A program made the translations under genes and the position numbers. A DNA stretch of 64,000 nt, from positions 248,001 to 312,000 of the forward strand of contig NZ_SGWQ01000007.1 in the NCBI RefSeq assembly GCF_004216555.1, written 5' to 3'. Shown here piece after piece: positions 1-7,804 of this stretch (the stretch's first letter is position 1; each line of letters opens with the position of its first letter). The stretch comes from Herbihabitans rhizosphaerae. GTDB lineage: Bacteria; Actinomycetota; Actinomycetes; Mycobacteriales; Pseudonocardiaceae. The notes beneath the pieces were generated by a model. The model was not told where the DNA came from. It ran no database searches and was given only the letters and a program-made list of their open reading frames with translations.

Positions 1-281
1 GCGTTGTTCTGGGCGCCGCGGTCGATGCGCACGCAGTCGTTGTCCTTGACGTCCGGCTCCGGCGCCTCGGTCGGGGTGCTGGTGCCGGTGGACCCGGTGC
101 CGGCCTTGCCGGTCGAGGTGGCGCCGGCCTGCGCGGTGGTCGGGGCGTTCGTGGTGGTCATGTTCTTGGTGGCCTCGTCGACCTTGTCGCCACCGCACGC
201 GGTCGCGGTCAGCGCCACGAGCAACGCTCCGGCGATCACGGCGCCGATCCTGGCCGGCCGGATGTGGTCTCGTGTCTTCAT
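1..281 (-). CDS. Lipoprotein, 3' end outside window
   Basis: The reverse strand from an ATG at 281 gives MKTRDHIRPARIG, then a hydrophobic stretch (VIAGALLVALTATAC) and a Thr/Ala/Pro-rich low-complexity linker, and runs off the window edge after about 93 codons. The N-terminus looks like a lipoprotein signal peptide with Cys in ATAC-GG as the probable lipidated residue, although the -3 position is Ala rather than the preferred Leu. A purine-rich GGGAG lies about ten bases before the ATG. The Thr-rich segment is a typical tether of actinobacterial extracellular lipoproteins. No catalytic domain is visible in this fragment, so no function is assigned. It is divergent from the gene starting at 408. 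Confidence 0.7.
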   Translation of the reverse strand, partial: MKTRDHIRPARIGAVIAGALLVALTATACGGDKVDEATKNMTTTNAPTTAQAGATSTGKAGTGSTGTSTPTEAPEPDVKDNDCVRIDRGAQNN

Positions 282-395
282 CGTGTGTCGCTCCCGCTGG
301 TGAATGCGAATGTTCGCGCACTCGGACTCCAGGTGGGGCCGTTCGGTTTCCCGGGCGCCGGAAATAACTCGCCTGCCCTTGTCGGTGCGCCGCCA

Positions 396-401
396 TATGA
401 T
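396..401 (+). promoter_or_regulatory. -10 element TATGAT, leaderless start of tmsA
   Basis: TATGAT matches the actinobacterial -10 consensus and ends six bases before the ATG at 408. No Shine-Dalgarno lies between them. This spacing suggests that transcription starts at or next to the ATG (leaderless mRNA). No good -35 is visible. Confidence 0.45.
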
Positions 402-407
402 CGGAAC

Positions 408-1778
408 ATGGGAGCCAGCAGAGAGCGGCTCGGGCACGACGCGGCGGTCCACGACCTCCGCGCGCGCCTGGCCGCGCTGCCACCCGGCTCGCCGGTCCGG
501 CTGGCGAAGCCGACCTCCAACCTGTTCCGCTTCCGTGATCCGGACGCTGGCCCCGGCCTGGACGTGAGCGCCTTTCACGGCGTGCTGTCGGTCGACCCGG
601 CGCGGCGCACCGCCGAGGTCGGCGGCATGACCACCTACGAGGACCTGGTCGCGAGGACCCTGCCGTACGGCCTGATGCCCGCCGTGGTGCCCCAGCTCAA
701 GACGATCACCCTGGGCGGCGCGGTCGCCGGGCTCGGCATCGAGTCCACCTCGTTCCACAGCGGGCTGGTGCACGAGTCGGTACTGGAGATGGAGATCCTC
801 ACCGGCGACGGCCGGGTGCTGCTGGCCAGGCCGGACAACGAGCACCGCGACCTGTTCTTCGGCTTCCCGAACTCCTACGGCACGCTCGGCTACGCGCTGC
901 GGCTGGAGATCGAGCTGCGGCCGGTGAAGCCGTACGTCCACATCAGACATCTGCGCCACGGTGACGCAGCCGAGACGGCGGCCGCCGTGGAATCCCTGTG
1001 CGCCAACGGTTTCGACGGTCAGCCGGTCGACTTCCTGGACGGCACCGTATTCGGGCCCGACGAGCACTACCTCACGATCGGCACGTTCACCGACACCGCG
1101 CCGGCCACCAGCGACTACACCGGCGAGCAGGTGTACTACCGCTCGATCCCGCGCCGCGCCGACGACCACCTGACCGTGCACGACTACCTGTGGCGGTGGG
1201 ATCCCGACTGGTTCTGGTGCTCGCGCGCGTTCGGCGCGCAGCACCCGCTGGTGCGCCGGCTGTGGCCGAAGCGGTACCGGCGCTCGGACGTCTACCGCCG
1301 GCTGGTCGCGTTCGACCGGCGGCACCGGCTGTCGGCGCGGATCGACCGGCTGCGCCGCGCGCCCGAACACGAGCCGGTGATCCAGGACATCGAGGTTCCG
1401 GTGGACGCGCTGCCGAAGTTCCTCGACTTCTTCCACCGCGAGGTCGGGATCAGCCCGGTGTGGCTGTGCCCGCTGCGCCAGGCTGACGACCGGGCCTGGC
1501 CGCTGTACCCGCTGCGGCCGGACACGCTCTACGTGAACGTCGGCTTCTGGGCCACCGTGCCGCTTCGGCCCGGCCAGTCCGACGGGCACCACAACCGGCT
1601 GATCGAGCGTGTCGTCACCGAACTGGGCGGCCACAAGTCGTTGTACTCCAACAGTTTCTACGACCGCGAGGAGTTCGACCGGCTCTACGACGGCGAGCAC
1701 TACCGGCGGCTCAAGCAGACCTACGACGGCAACGGACGGCTGCCGGACCTGTACGACAAGTGCGTTCGAGCCAGGTGA
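408..1778 (+). CDS. tmsA: FAD-binding oxidoreductase, tuberculostearate reductase (TmsA/BfaA-like)
   Basis: This is a 456-residue PCMH-type FAD-binding protein related to DHCR24. The FAD domain occupies roughly the first 200 residues (AEVGGMTTYEDLVARTLPYG, then TLGGAVAGLGIE). Proteins of this family next to a cyclopropane-synthase-like methyltransferase correspond to the TmsA/BfaA and TmsB/BfaB pair, which makes 10-methyl-branched (tuberculostearic) fatty acids: B methylates oleoyl chains to the 10-methylene form and A reduces it with a flavin. The mycobacterial Rv3719/Rv3720 pair has the same layout. The assignment here rests on family plus gene order; the following tmsB begins 26 bases downstream. 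The start is the ATG at 408, six bases after a -10 box, because upstream in-frame sequence is not family-like. Confidence 0.7.
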   Translation: MGASRERLGHDAAVHDLRARLAALPPGSPVRLAKPTSNLFRFRDPDAGPGLDVSAFHGVLSVDPARRTAEVGGMTTYEDLVARTLPYGLMPAVVPQLKTITLGGAVAGLGIESTSFHSGLVHESVLEMEILTGDGRVLLARPDNEHRDLFFGFPNSYGTLGYALRLEIELRPVKPYVHIRHLRHGDAAETAAAVESLCANGFDGQPVDFLDGTVFGPDEHYLTIGTFTDTAPATSDYTGEQVYYRSIPRRADDHLTVHDYLWRWDPDWFWCSRAFGAQHPLVRRLWPKRYRRSDVYRRLVAFDRRHRLSARIDRLRRAPEHEPVIQDIEVPVDALPKFLDFFHREVGISPVWLCPLRQADDRAWPLYPLRPDTLYVNVGFWATVPLRPGQSDGHHNRLIERVVTELGGHKSLYSNSFYDREEFDRLYDGEHYRRLKQTYDGNGRLPDLYDKCVRAR

Positions 1779-1804
1779 TCACGACGGCGGAAGGGAGTCG
1801 GGCG

Positions 1805-3040
1805 ATGCGGTTGGCTGAGCAGTTCCTGCAGATGATCGGCGAGGACGCCGATCTTGAGGTGCGTGCCTACGACGGCAGTCGCGCCGGCCCGCCGGACGCG
1901 CCGGCCGGCTTCACCGTGCGCTCGCCGATCGCGCTGTCCTACGTGGCGTCCGCGCCGGGGGAGTTGGGGCTCGCGCGTGCGTACGTCAGTGGGGCGCTGG
2001 AGATCACCGGCGACCCGCACGCGGCACTCATCGAGGTCGAGAAGTCCACTGTGGACAGTCTCACGTGGACCGACAAGATGCGGCTGGTGGCCAGGATGGG
2101 GGCCGCGCGCGTGTGGTGGCCGGTGCGCCGGCCGGCACTGGAGCAGCGGCTGCACGGGCGGCGGCACTCCAAGGCCCGCGACCGCAAGGCGATCGCGCAC
2201 CACTACGACGTGTCCAACAAGTTCTACGCCGACGTGCTCGGCCCGTCGATGGCCTACACGTGCGCGGTGTACGACCACGAGGACGCCACGCTCGAGGAGG
2301 CGCAGTTCGCCAAGCACGACCTGGTGGCGCGCAAGCTCGGGCTGGGGGAAGGTATGCGGCTGCTGGACGTCGGCTGCGGCTGGGGCGGCATGGTCATGCA
2401 CGCCGCCGAGCATTACGGCGTGCGCGCGCTGGGCGTGACACTGTCGCGGCGGCAGGCCGAGTGGGCGCAGAAGGCGATCGCCGAGCGCGGGCTGTCCGAC
2501 CTCGCCGAGGTGCGCCACCTGGACTACCGCGACGTGCCGGAGACGGGGTTCGACGCGATCAGTTCGATCGGGCTCACCGAGCACATCGGCAAGGCCAATC
2601 TGCCGGGGTACTTCGCGTTCCTGTACGGCAAGCTGCGCACCGGCGGGCGGTTGCTGAACCACTGCATCACCCGCCCGGACAACGCCGCGCCGGCACGGGT
2701 CGGCGGGTTCCTCAACCACTACGTGTTCCCGGACGGAGAGCTGGTCAGCCCGGGCGCGATCGTGTCGCTGGCGCACGATGCCGGCTTCGAGGTGCGGCAC
2801 CTGGAGAACCTGCGCGAGCACTACGCGAAGACGCTCACCGCGTGGTGCGCCAACCTGGACGAGCGGTGGGACGCCGCGGTGCGCGAGGTCGGGCCGGCGC
2901 GGGCGCGGGTGTGGCGGCTGTACCTGGCCGGCTCGCGGGTCGGGTTCGAGCGCAACACCGTCCAGCTCCACCAGGTGCTCGGGGTGAAGCTGGACGGCAT
3001 GGACGCGCACATGCCGCTGCGCCCGAACTGGTTGAGCTGA
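1805..3040 (+). CDS. tmsB: SAM-dependent fatty acid C-methyltransferase (TmsB/BfaB, CFA-synthase family)
   Basis: A 411-residue member of the cyclopropane/mycolic-acid synthase family. Visible features are HHYDVSNKFYADVLG and SMAYTCAVY near residue 140, the SAM-binding LDVGCGWGGMVMHAAEHYG around residue 185, and the EHIGKAN segment typical of the family active site. CFA-family enzymes transfer the SAM methyl group to an acyl-chain double bond; with the adjacent flavin reductase the likely product is 10-methylene and then 10-methyl stearate rather than a cyclopropane. The ATG at 1805 is chosen because GGAAGGGAG lies just upstream. It forms an operon with tmsA and is followed by a palindromic hairpin at 3057. 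Confidence 0.72.
   Translation: MRLAEQFLQMIGEDADLEVRAYDGSRAGPPDAPAGFTVRSPIALSYVASAPGELGLARAYVSGALEITGDPHAALIEVEKSTVDSLTWTDKMRLVARMGAARVWWPVRRPALEQRLHGRRHSKARDRKAIAHHYDVSNKFYADVLGPSMAYTCAVYDHEDATLEEAQFAKHDLVARKLGLGEGMRLLDVGCGWGGMVMHAAEHYGVRALGVTLSRRQAEWAQKAIAERGLSDLAEVRHLDYRDVPETGFDAISSIGLTEHIGKANLPGYFAFLYGKLRTGGRLLNHCITRPDNAAPARVGGFLNHYVFPDGELVSPGAIVSLAHDAGFEVRHLENLREHYAKTLTAWCANLDERWDAAVREVGPARARVWRLYLAGSRVGFERNTVQLHQVLGVKLDGMDAHMPLRPNWLS
2044..2056. repeat. Iterated palindrome GTCCACTGTGGAC
   Basis: Exact copy 1 of 8 of the 13-bp motif GTCCAC-W-GTGGAC, inside tmsB, where it encodes part of KSTVDS. Confidence 0.6.
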
Positions 3041-3056
3041 CACCCGAAGCCCCCGG

Positions 3057-3084
3057 TGCGTACTTTTGCGGGCTAAAGTACGCA
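3057..3084. repeat. Palindrome 1 of a matched pair (terminator or operator)
   Basis: Ten-base arms TGCGTACTTT and AAAGTACGCA flank an 8-base loop, beginning 16 bases after the tmsB stop. The core GTACTTTTGC-GG-GCTAAAGTAC closely resembles palindrome 2 at 3178. No run of T follows, so a factor-independent terminator is only one option. Confidence 0.6.
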
Positions 3085-3177
3085 GGCACGAATCGCTCCC
3101 TGTGTCAAGTCGATCGTTCACAGGCACCTGACCTGCTTCGATTGTTCCGACCGGCAGCGATCCGTGCGATTTTCCGG

Positions 3178-3199
3178 GGACTTTAGCCCGCTAAAGTCC
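3178..3199. repeat. Palindrome 2 of a matched pair
   Basis: Perfect ten-base arms GGACTTTAGC and GCTAAAGTCC are separated by CC. It ends five bases from the reverse-strand stop codon at 3205 and shares the ACTTTnGC-nn-GCTAAAGT pattern with palindrome 1. It lies between convergent genes, so each gene has one copy at its 3' end. Confidence 0.6.
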
Positions 3200-3204
3200 G
3201 CTAG

Positions 3205-4032
3205 CTAGCGTTTGAGGCCGACTCCGGCGTAGATGTGTGACTGCTCGGGGTGCTCGCCGACGTCCTCCGGTGAGTCCGGGTGCCACTGCGGCGCGTACAC
3301 GACACCGGGATCGAGCAGTTCGGTGCCGGCGAAGAACTCGGTGATCGCCGCCTTGCCCCGGTCCACGTACTGCGCCGAGGTGCTCTGGTAGGCCTGCTCG
3401 GCCTTGTTCGCCGGGTCGCCCTCGTCCTCCTTGGTGCCGTGGGAGAGCACCAGGTAGCTGCCGGGCGTGAGCCAGTCGACGTACTGGCGCACCTTCTCCC
3501 TCGGCGCGTCGGCGTCCTGGACGAAGTGCAGCACCGCGGCGAGCAGCAGCGCGGTCGGCTTGTTCGGGTCGATCAGCTCGCGCACGACCTCCGAGCCGAG
3601 GATCGCCTCCGGCTCGCGGAAGTCGGCCTGCAGCACCGCGGCGTTCGGGTTGTCCTTGAGGATCAGCTCGCTGTGCGCCACGGCGACGGACTCGACGTCC
3701 ACGTAGACGACCTTGGCCGTGGGGTCGGCGCCCTGGGCGATCTCGTGCACGTTGCCGACCGTGGGGATGCCGGACCCGACGTCGAGGAACTGGCGGATTC
3801 CGTTGTCCACACAGAACTTCACCGCCCTGCGCAGGAACGCGCGGTTGAGCCGGGCCGCGTGCTGCACCTCCGGCACCATCTTGACGATGTTGCGCGCGAA
3901 TTCCCGGTCCTTCTCGAAGTTGTGCGCGCCGCCGAGGTAGTAGTCGTAGATCCTGGCCACGTTGGGCCGGTCGAGATCCACACCTTCTGGGGCCCAGCTC
4001 GGCCGATCCTGCACGGAGGTCACCTCGATCAT
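3205..4032 (-). CDS. SAM-dependent methyltransferase, PF04672-type (DUF574)
   Basis: A 275-residue protein with the signature of the actinobacterial S-adenosylmethionine methyltransferase family PF04672: DRPNVARIYDYYLGGAHNFE near residue 25 and QFLDVGSGIPTVGN near residue 80 as the SAM-binding loop. These enzymes are abundant in actinomycetes and mostly have unknown substrates; some act in natural-product tailoring. The ATG at 4032 is followed by IEVTSVQDRPSW, the usual N-terminus. It is monocistronic, convergent with tmsB and divergent from the hydrolase gene at 4155, so the roughly 120-base gap carries both promoters. The substrate cannot be predicted. Confidence 0.8.
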   Translation of the reverse strand: MIEVTSVQDRPSWAPEGVDLDRPNVARIYDYYLGGAHNFEKDREFARNIVKMVPEVQHAARLNRAFLRRAVKFCVDNGIRQFLDVGSGIPTVGNVHEIAQGADPTAKVVYVDVESVAVAHSELILKDNPNAAVLQADFREPEAILGSEVVRELIDPNKPTALLLAAVLHFVQDADAPREKVRQYVDWLTPGSYLVLSHGTKEDEGDPANKAEQAYQSTSAQYVDRGKAAITEFFAGTELLDPGVVYAPQWHPDSPEDVGEHPEQSHIYAGVGLKR

Positions 4033-4154
4033 GGTCGGTGGGTGTTGTGGCGGAGCCTACTGGTCGCTCGCGGCGCCCGGTGCCGCTCGACGGGTGAGTT
4101 GATCCGCGTGCGGTCGCGACGGAGGATGGGGCGTCTGACCGGAAGGAGCACCAC

Positions 4155-5210
4155 ATGACGACACCGCCCGAGTGGCTCGCGTCCGCATCGTCGAACGTGA
4201 TGGCCAAGGTGTTCCGGGGTGGTGTGGCCGATCTGCGTCCGGTGCCGCGTGCCCTGATCGACCGAGGACCGCACCGGTCGGTGTACCGGTTCGCGCCGAC
4301 CTCGCGCTGGCTCGGCGGCGAGCCCGTGCTGCTGGTGCCGCCGCTGGCCGCGCCCGCGCTGTGCTTCGACCTGCGCCGCGGCTGCAGCCTCGCCGAGCAC
4401 CTGCTGGACGGCGGGCGGCGGACCTACCTCGTGGACTACGGCACGGTGAGCTTCTCGGACCGGTCGCTCGGCGTGGAGCACTGGATCGACGAGGTGCTGC
4501 CGCGCGCGATCGCAGCGGTGAGCAAGGATTCGGGCGGCCAGCGGGTGCACGTCGTGTCGTGGTGCCTCGGCGGGATCTTCTCGCTGCTCACCACGGCCGA
4601 CAAGCCGGACCTGCCGATCGCGTCGATCACCACGGTGGCGGTGCCGATCGACTTCACCGCGATCTCGCTGTTCGCGCCGATGCGCCCGCTGGTGAACGTG
4701 GCCGGCGGGCGGGTGTTCGGCGCGGCGGTGCGGCTGATGGGCGGCGCGCCTCGGGCTCTGGTGAAGCGGGCGTTCCAGGTGTCGGCGATCGACAAGTACG
4801 TGACCAAGCCGATCGCGATCCTGCAGCACCTGGACGATCGCGAATTCCTCGCGCAGATCGAGGCGGTCGATCACTTCACGGACAACATGATCGCCTACCC
4901 CGGCCGCACGTTCGGGCAGCTGTACCACCGGTTCTTCCGGTCCAACGACCTGGCCGAGGGGGAGGTGGACCTGTCAGGGCGGCGGGTGTCACTGGCGAAG
5001 GTGAAGCCGCCGGTGCTGGTGATCGCGGGGGAGGGCGACGGGATCGCGCCGAAGCGGGCCGTGCGCAAACTGGTCGACGTGCTGGAGAACTCGGCAGAGG
5101 TGCGCTGGAAGACCGCGCCGGGCGGGCACCTCGGCGTACTCACCGGCCGAGGCGCACGTGCCACCACCTGGACCTACATCGACGAGTTCCTCGACGCGCA
5201 CGCCACTTGA
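4155..5210 (+). CDS. Alpha/beta hydrolase, PHA synthase (PhaC)-like
   Basis: A 351-residue alpha/beta-hydrolase whose nucleophile elbow is SWCLGGIFS near residue 137, with Cys in the nucleophile position as in polyhydroxyalkanoate synthases (usual box G-x-C-x-G-G). The catalytic Asp is probably in VIAGEGDGIAP and the His in PGGHLGVLTG, both matching PhaC-type motifs. At 351 residues it is shorter than class I PhaC (about 560) and similar to PhaC of class III or to uncharacterised actinobacterial relatives. The ATG at 4155 follows GGAAGGAG. No phaA, phaB or phasin gene is nearby, so true polymer synthesis is doubtful. An acyl transferase or hydrolase acting on CoA esters is the safer reading. 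Confidence 0.65.
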   Translation: MTTPPEWLASASSNVMAKVFRGGVADLRPVPRALIDRGPHRSVYRFAPTSRWLGGEPVLLVPPLAAPALCFDLRRGCSLAEHLLDGGRRTYLVDYGTVSFSDRSLGVEHWIDEVLPRAIAAVSKDSGGQRVHVVSWCLGGIFSLLTTADKPDLPIASITTVAVPIDFTAISLFAPMRPLVNVAGGRVFGAAVRLMGGAPRALVKRAFQVSAIDKYVTKPIAILQHLDDREFLAQIEAVDHFTDNMIAYPGRTFGQLYHRFFRSNDLAEGEVDLSGRRVSLAKVKPPVLVIAGEGDGIAPKRAVRKLVDVLENSAEVRWKTAPGGHLGVLTGRGARATTWTYIDEFLDAHAT

Positions 5211-5334
5211 TTCGCGAGGCTCGACCGCCTCCCCGGCATTTCCCAGTAATGGGTGCCTTCCAGCGCACGGTGCCGTGTCGTCGTCACCGTGGCTGGGCTG
5301 CGTCCCGTTCCCCTAAGGTGCGGCTGCTTGGCAC

Positions 5335-5377
5335 CGCGAGTCCCGCGCCCTGCACCCGCGAGTCCCGCGCTGTGCAC
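5335..5377 (+). repeat. Tandem 22-nt-period repeat, locus A (2 units)
   Basis: Two 21-base units, 5335-5355 and 5357-5377, built on GAGTCCCGCGCTGTGCAC (the first has CCC in place of CTG). They lie downstream of the hydrolase gene ending at 5210, on the same strand, and abut the first plausible start codon of the truncated F420-family gene. Related arrays occur at 9347-9412 and 51605-51647. Confidence 0.75.
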
Positions 5378-5378
5378 G

Positions 5379-5705
5379 ATGCACACCGTCGGCGCGAAGA
5401 CCGGCCGGGCGCGCACCAACGGCCTGGTCTACGGCCGCGACGGCGAGCGCTACCTGGTGGTGCCGTCCAACGGCGGCGCCGCCCGCGCGCCCGGCTGGTA
5501 CCACAACGTGCGCGCGCGGCCGGAGTGCGAGATCCAGATCGGCACCGACCGCCGGGACGCGATCGCGAGCATGGTGACCCGCGAGGACCCCGACTTCGAG
5601 CGGCTGTGGAAGATCGTCAACTCGGTCAACCACAACCGCTACGACGCCTACCAGAAGGCGACCGAGCGCCCGATCCCGATCGTCGTGCTCACTCCGACCG
5701 CGTGA
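5379..5705 (+). pseudogene. 5'-truncated Ddn-like (F420-dependent nitroreductase family) gene
   Basis: The 108 residues after the ATG at 5379 match the C-terminal two thirds of the Ddn/DUF385 F420-binding family: HTVGAKTGRARTNGLVYGRD corresponds to the usual LTTTGRKTGK segment, followed by YLVVPSNGGA and APGWYHNVRARPE. The family normally has 35-45 more N-terminal residues, as in the intact relative at 55071-55589. Here the upstream in-frame sequence is the 22-nt repeat array, which is not protein-like, and no Shine-Dalgarno precedes the ATG. A deletion or rearrangement at the repeat seems to have removed the promoter and 5' end. It overlaps the 3' end of the convergent PfkB gene by 17 bases. 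A functional short protein cannot be excluded. Confidence 0.6.
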
Positions 5706-6585
5706 GTTCGCCGGCGGAAAAGTGCTTCATCCACTCGCGTGTGCCGAAATACCCGCATGAATAGCTCGCGAGGTCGGCGGAACGCGTGAGGGCTTCCACG
5801 AAGTTCGATTCCGCTGGCTCGTAGTAATGACAGAACGCGCCGTGAAAGATGTCGCCGGCGCCGAGTGTGTCAATCGCGTGCGGCGATGACACGAGTATTT
5901 CACCGCGTTCGGAGCCGGTCGAATAGAGGATTGATTCATCAGCCCGAGTGATCGCCACATGCGTGGGGCCGCTGTCCTGAAGATACGAGATGACCTGATC
6001 GTGCCCGGCGACACCGGGTGGCGTGAACGCTTCAGAGCAGATCGCGACATCGATGTCGGCCAGGAGATCGCGGTGCGCGTCCTGCCATCGGCCCGCGTCC
6101 AGAACCACCGGCACGCCAAGGCTTCTGGCCTGCCGCGCCACGGTCGACGCGAGTTGGCCGTAGTGGGCGTCGACCAGGACGATCGTCGAGTCCCGCACCA
6201 TTTTGCGACACGATTCCGCGTCGAGCGTCGCGGTGATCCGAGACGCGTCCAGTGACACGATCGTGCGAGTCCGCGCTGATTCCGCGACGATTATCGAGGA
6301 AATCGGCAACGGCGCCGACTCGTCCACGATCGCGTCGACCACCTCCACATTGTTGGCACGCAATTCGTCGCGCACGACGCTCGTCAGATAATGCGAACCC
6401 AGCGCGGTGACCAACGTCGGCGCCTGTCGAGACAGGAACGCGTAGGTCACCGCCGCGTTCGCGGCCGGCCCGCCCGCACCGGTGAATTGCCCGGACGCCC
6501 GTACCTTGGAATCCTCCCTGGGATATGTGTCGACGAGATACGCGATGTCGAGCGTCGTGAGCCCGACGAACAGCGCGCCGGCCAC
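5689..6585 (-). CDS. PfkB-family carbohydrate/nucleoside kinase
   Basis: A 298-residue ribokinase-fold kinase. GAGGPAANAAVTYAFL near residue 36 is the N-terminal substrate-binding signature, and DTLGAGDIFHGAFCHYY near residue 240 is the PfkB signature 2 with the catalytic Asp and the anion hole. Members phosphorylate sugars, nucleosides or related alcohols with ATP; the substrate is not evident. The start is a GTG at 6585, four bases after the fadE23 stop codon, so it may be co-transcribed with the fadE pair. Its third codon positions look richer in A and T than those of its neighbours, hinting at later acquisition. It overlaps the truncated F420-family remnant at the 3' end. Confidence 0.75.
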   Translation of the reverse strand: MAGALFVGLTTLDIAYLVDTYPREDSKVRASGQFTGAGGPAANAAVTYAFLSRQAPTLVTALGSHYLTSVVRDELRANNVEVVDAIVDESAPLPISSIIVAESARTRTIVSLDASRITATLDAESCRKMVRDSTIVLVDAHYGQLASTVARQARSLGVPVVLDAGRWQDAHRDLLADIDVAICSEAFTPPGVAGHDQVISYLQDSGPTHVAITRADESILYSTGSERGEILVSSPHAIDTLGAGDIFHGAFCHYYEPAESNFVEALTRSADLASYSCGYFGTREWMKHFSAGELTRSE

Positions 6586-6589
6586 GGCG

Positions 6590-7804
6590 CTACTTGAGTT
6601 CCGCGGACGACTTTCCGAGCAGGCGGCGGGCCACGATGAGCTGCTGGATCTGCTGCGTGCCCTCGAAGATGTCCAGGATCTTCGAGTCGCGCGCCCACTT
6701 CTCCAGCAGCGAGTCCTCGCCGTAGCCGACGCTGCCGGCCAGCTCCACCGCGCGCAGCGTCACGTCCGTGCCGGTGCGGCCCGCCTTGGCCTTGGCCATC
6801 GAGGCTTCCAGCGAGTTCGGCTGGCGGTTGTCGGCCATCCACGCGGCCGACAGCGACAGCAGGTACGCCGCCTCCCAGTCCGCCTCCAACTGCAGGAACA
6901 GTGCGGCGGCCGCGTGTTGCGAGTTGGCCGGCCGGTCGTAGTCGATCTTGACGCCGGCCTCCTTGAGCAGCCGCCGGGTCTCCTCCAGCGCGGCCCGCGC
7001 GACACCGACGGCCATCGCCGCGACGAGCGGACGGGTGTTGTCGAACGTCTGCATGACGCCGGCGAAACCCTGCTCGGTGTTGATCTCCGGGCTGCCGAGC
7101 AGGTTGTCCTTGTGCACGCGCGCGTTGTCCAGCCGGAAGTGCGCGGTGTCCGACGCGCGGATGCCGAGCTTGTGCTCCAGCCGCACCAGTTCGAAGCCGG
7201 GCGTGTCCCGGTCGACCACGAAGGACTTGATCGCCGCCTTGCCCTTGGACTTGTCCAGGGTGGCCCACACGACCACGCAGTCCGCGCGCTCGCCGGAGGT
7301 GACGAAGATCTTCTCGCCGTTCAGCACGTAGTAGTCGCCGTCCGGCACGGCCGTGGTGCGGATGGCACCGGAGTCCGAGCCGCAGTCGGGCTCGGTGATC
7401 GCCATCGCGGCCCACTTGCCCTCGTAGCGCTTGAGCTGCTCGTCGTTGGCGACCGACGCGATGGCCGCGTTGCCGAGGCCCTGGCGCGGCATGGACAGCA
7501 GCAGACCGGCGTCGCCCCAGCACATCTCGATCGTGCCGAGCAGCAACTGCAGGTTCGAGCCGTTGACCACGCCGCCCTTCTTCTTAGACGAGCCGTTGTC
7601 GTCGCGGCGCACCCCGCCAGCGCTCGCGCCGCCACCACTCGCGGCGAGGCCGTCCAGCAGCGTGGCGAGCATGTCGAGCTCTTTGGGATAGGTGTGCTCG
7701 GCGTGGTCGTAGGTGCGCGAGTGCGGCCGGAAGAACTCGGCGGCTGCCTGGTTCGCCTGGTCGACGAGCTGGGCGAACTTCTTGGGAACCTCGAGGTTGA
7801 TCAT
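6590..7804 (-). CDS. fadE23: Acyl-CoA dehydrogenase, FadE23-like
   Basis: A 404-residue acyl-CoA dehydrogenase starting MINLEVPKKF and containing ITEPDCGSDSGAIRT (near residue 140), the FAD/substrate motif of the family, and a C-terminal DIFEGTQQIQQLIVARRLLG segment. The N-terminus and gene order match mycobacterial FadE23, which is encoded directly after FadE24. Members introduce the alpha-beta double bond in acyl-CoA; the FadE23/24 pair probably acts as a heteromer on unusual acyl or side-chain substrates. The ATG at 7804 overlaps the upstream fadE24 stop in ATGA, implying translational coupling. A Gly/Ala/Ser-rich insertion followed by KKKGG lies around residues 50-80. Confidence 0.8.
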   Translation of the reverse strand: MINLEVPKKFAQLVDQANQAAAEFFRPHSRTYDHAEHTYPKELDMLATLLDGLAASGGGASAGGVRRDDNGSSKKKGGVVNGSNLQLLLGTIEMCWGDAGLLLSMPRQGLGNAAIASVANDEQLKRYEGKWAAMAITEPDCGSDSGAIRTTAVPDGDYYVLNGEKIFVTSGERADCVVVWATLDKSKGKAAIKSFVVDRDTPGFELVRLEHKLGIRASDTAHFRLDNARVHKDNLLGSPEINTEQGFAGVMQTFDNTRPLVAAMAVGVARAALEETRRLLKEAGVKIDYDRPANSQHAAAALFLQLEADWEAAYLLSLSAAWMADNRQPNSLEASMAKAKAGRTGTDVTLRAVELAGSVGYGEDSLLEKWARDSKILDIFEGTQQIQQLIVARRLLGKSSAELK

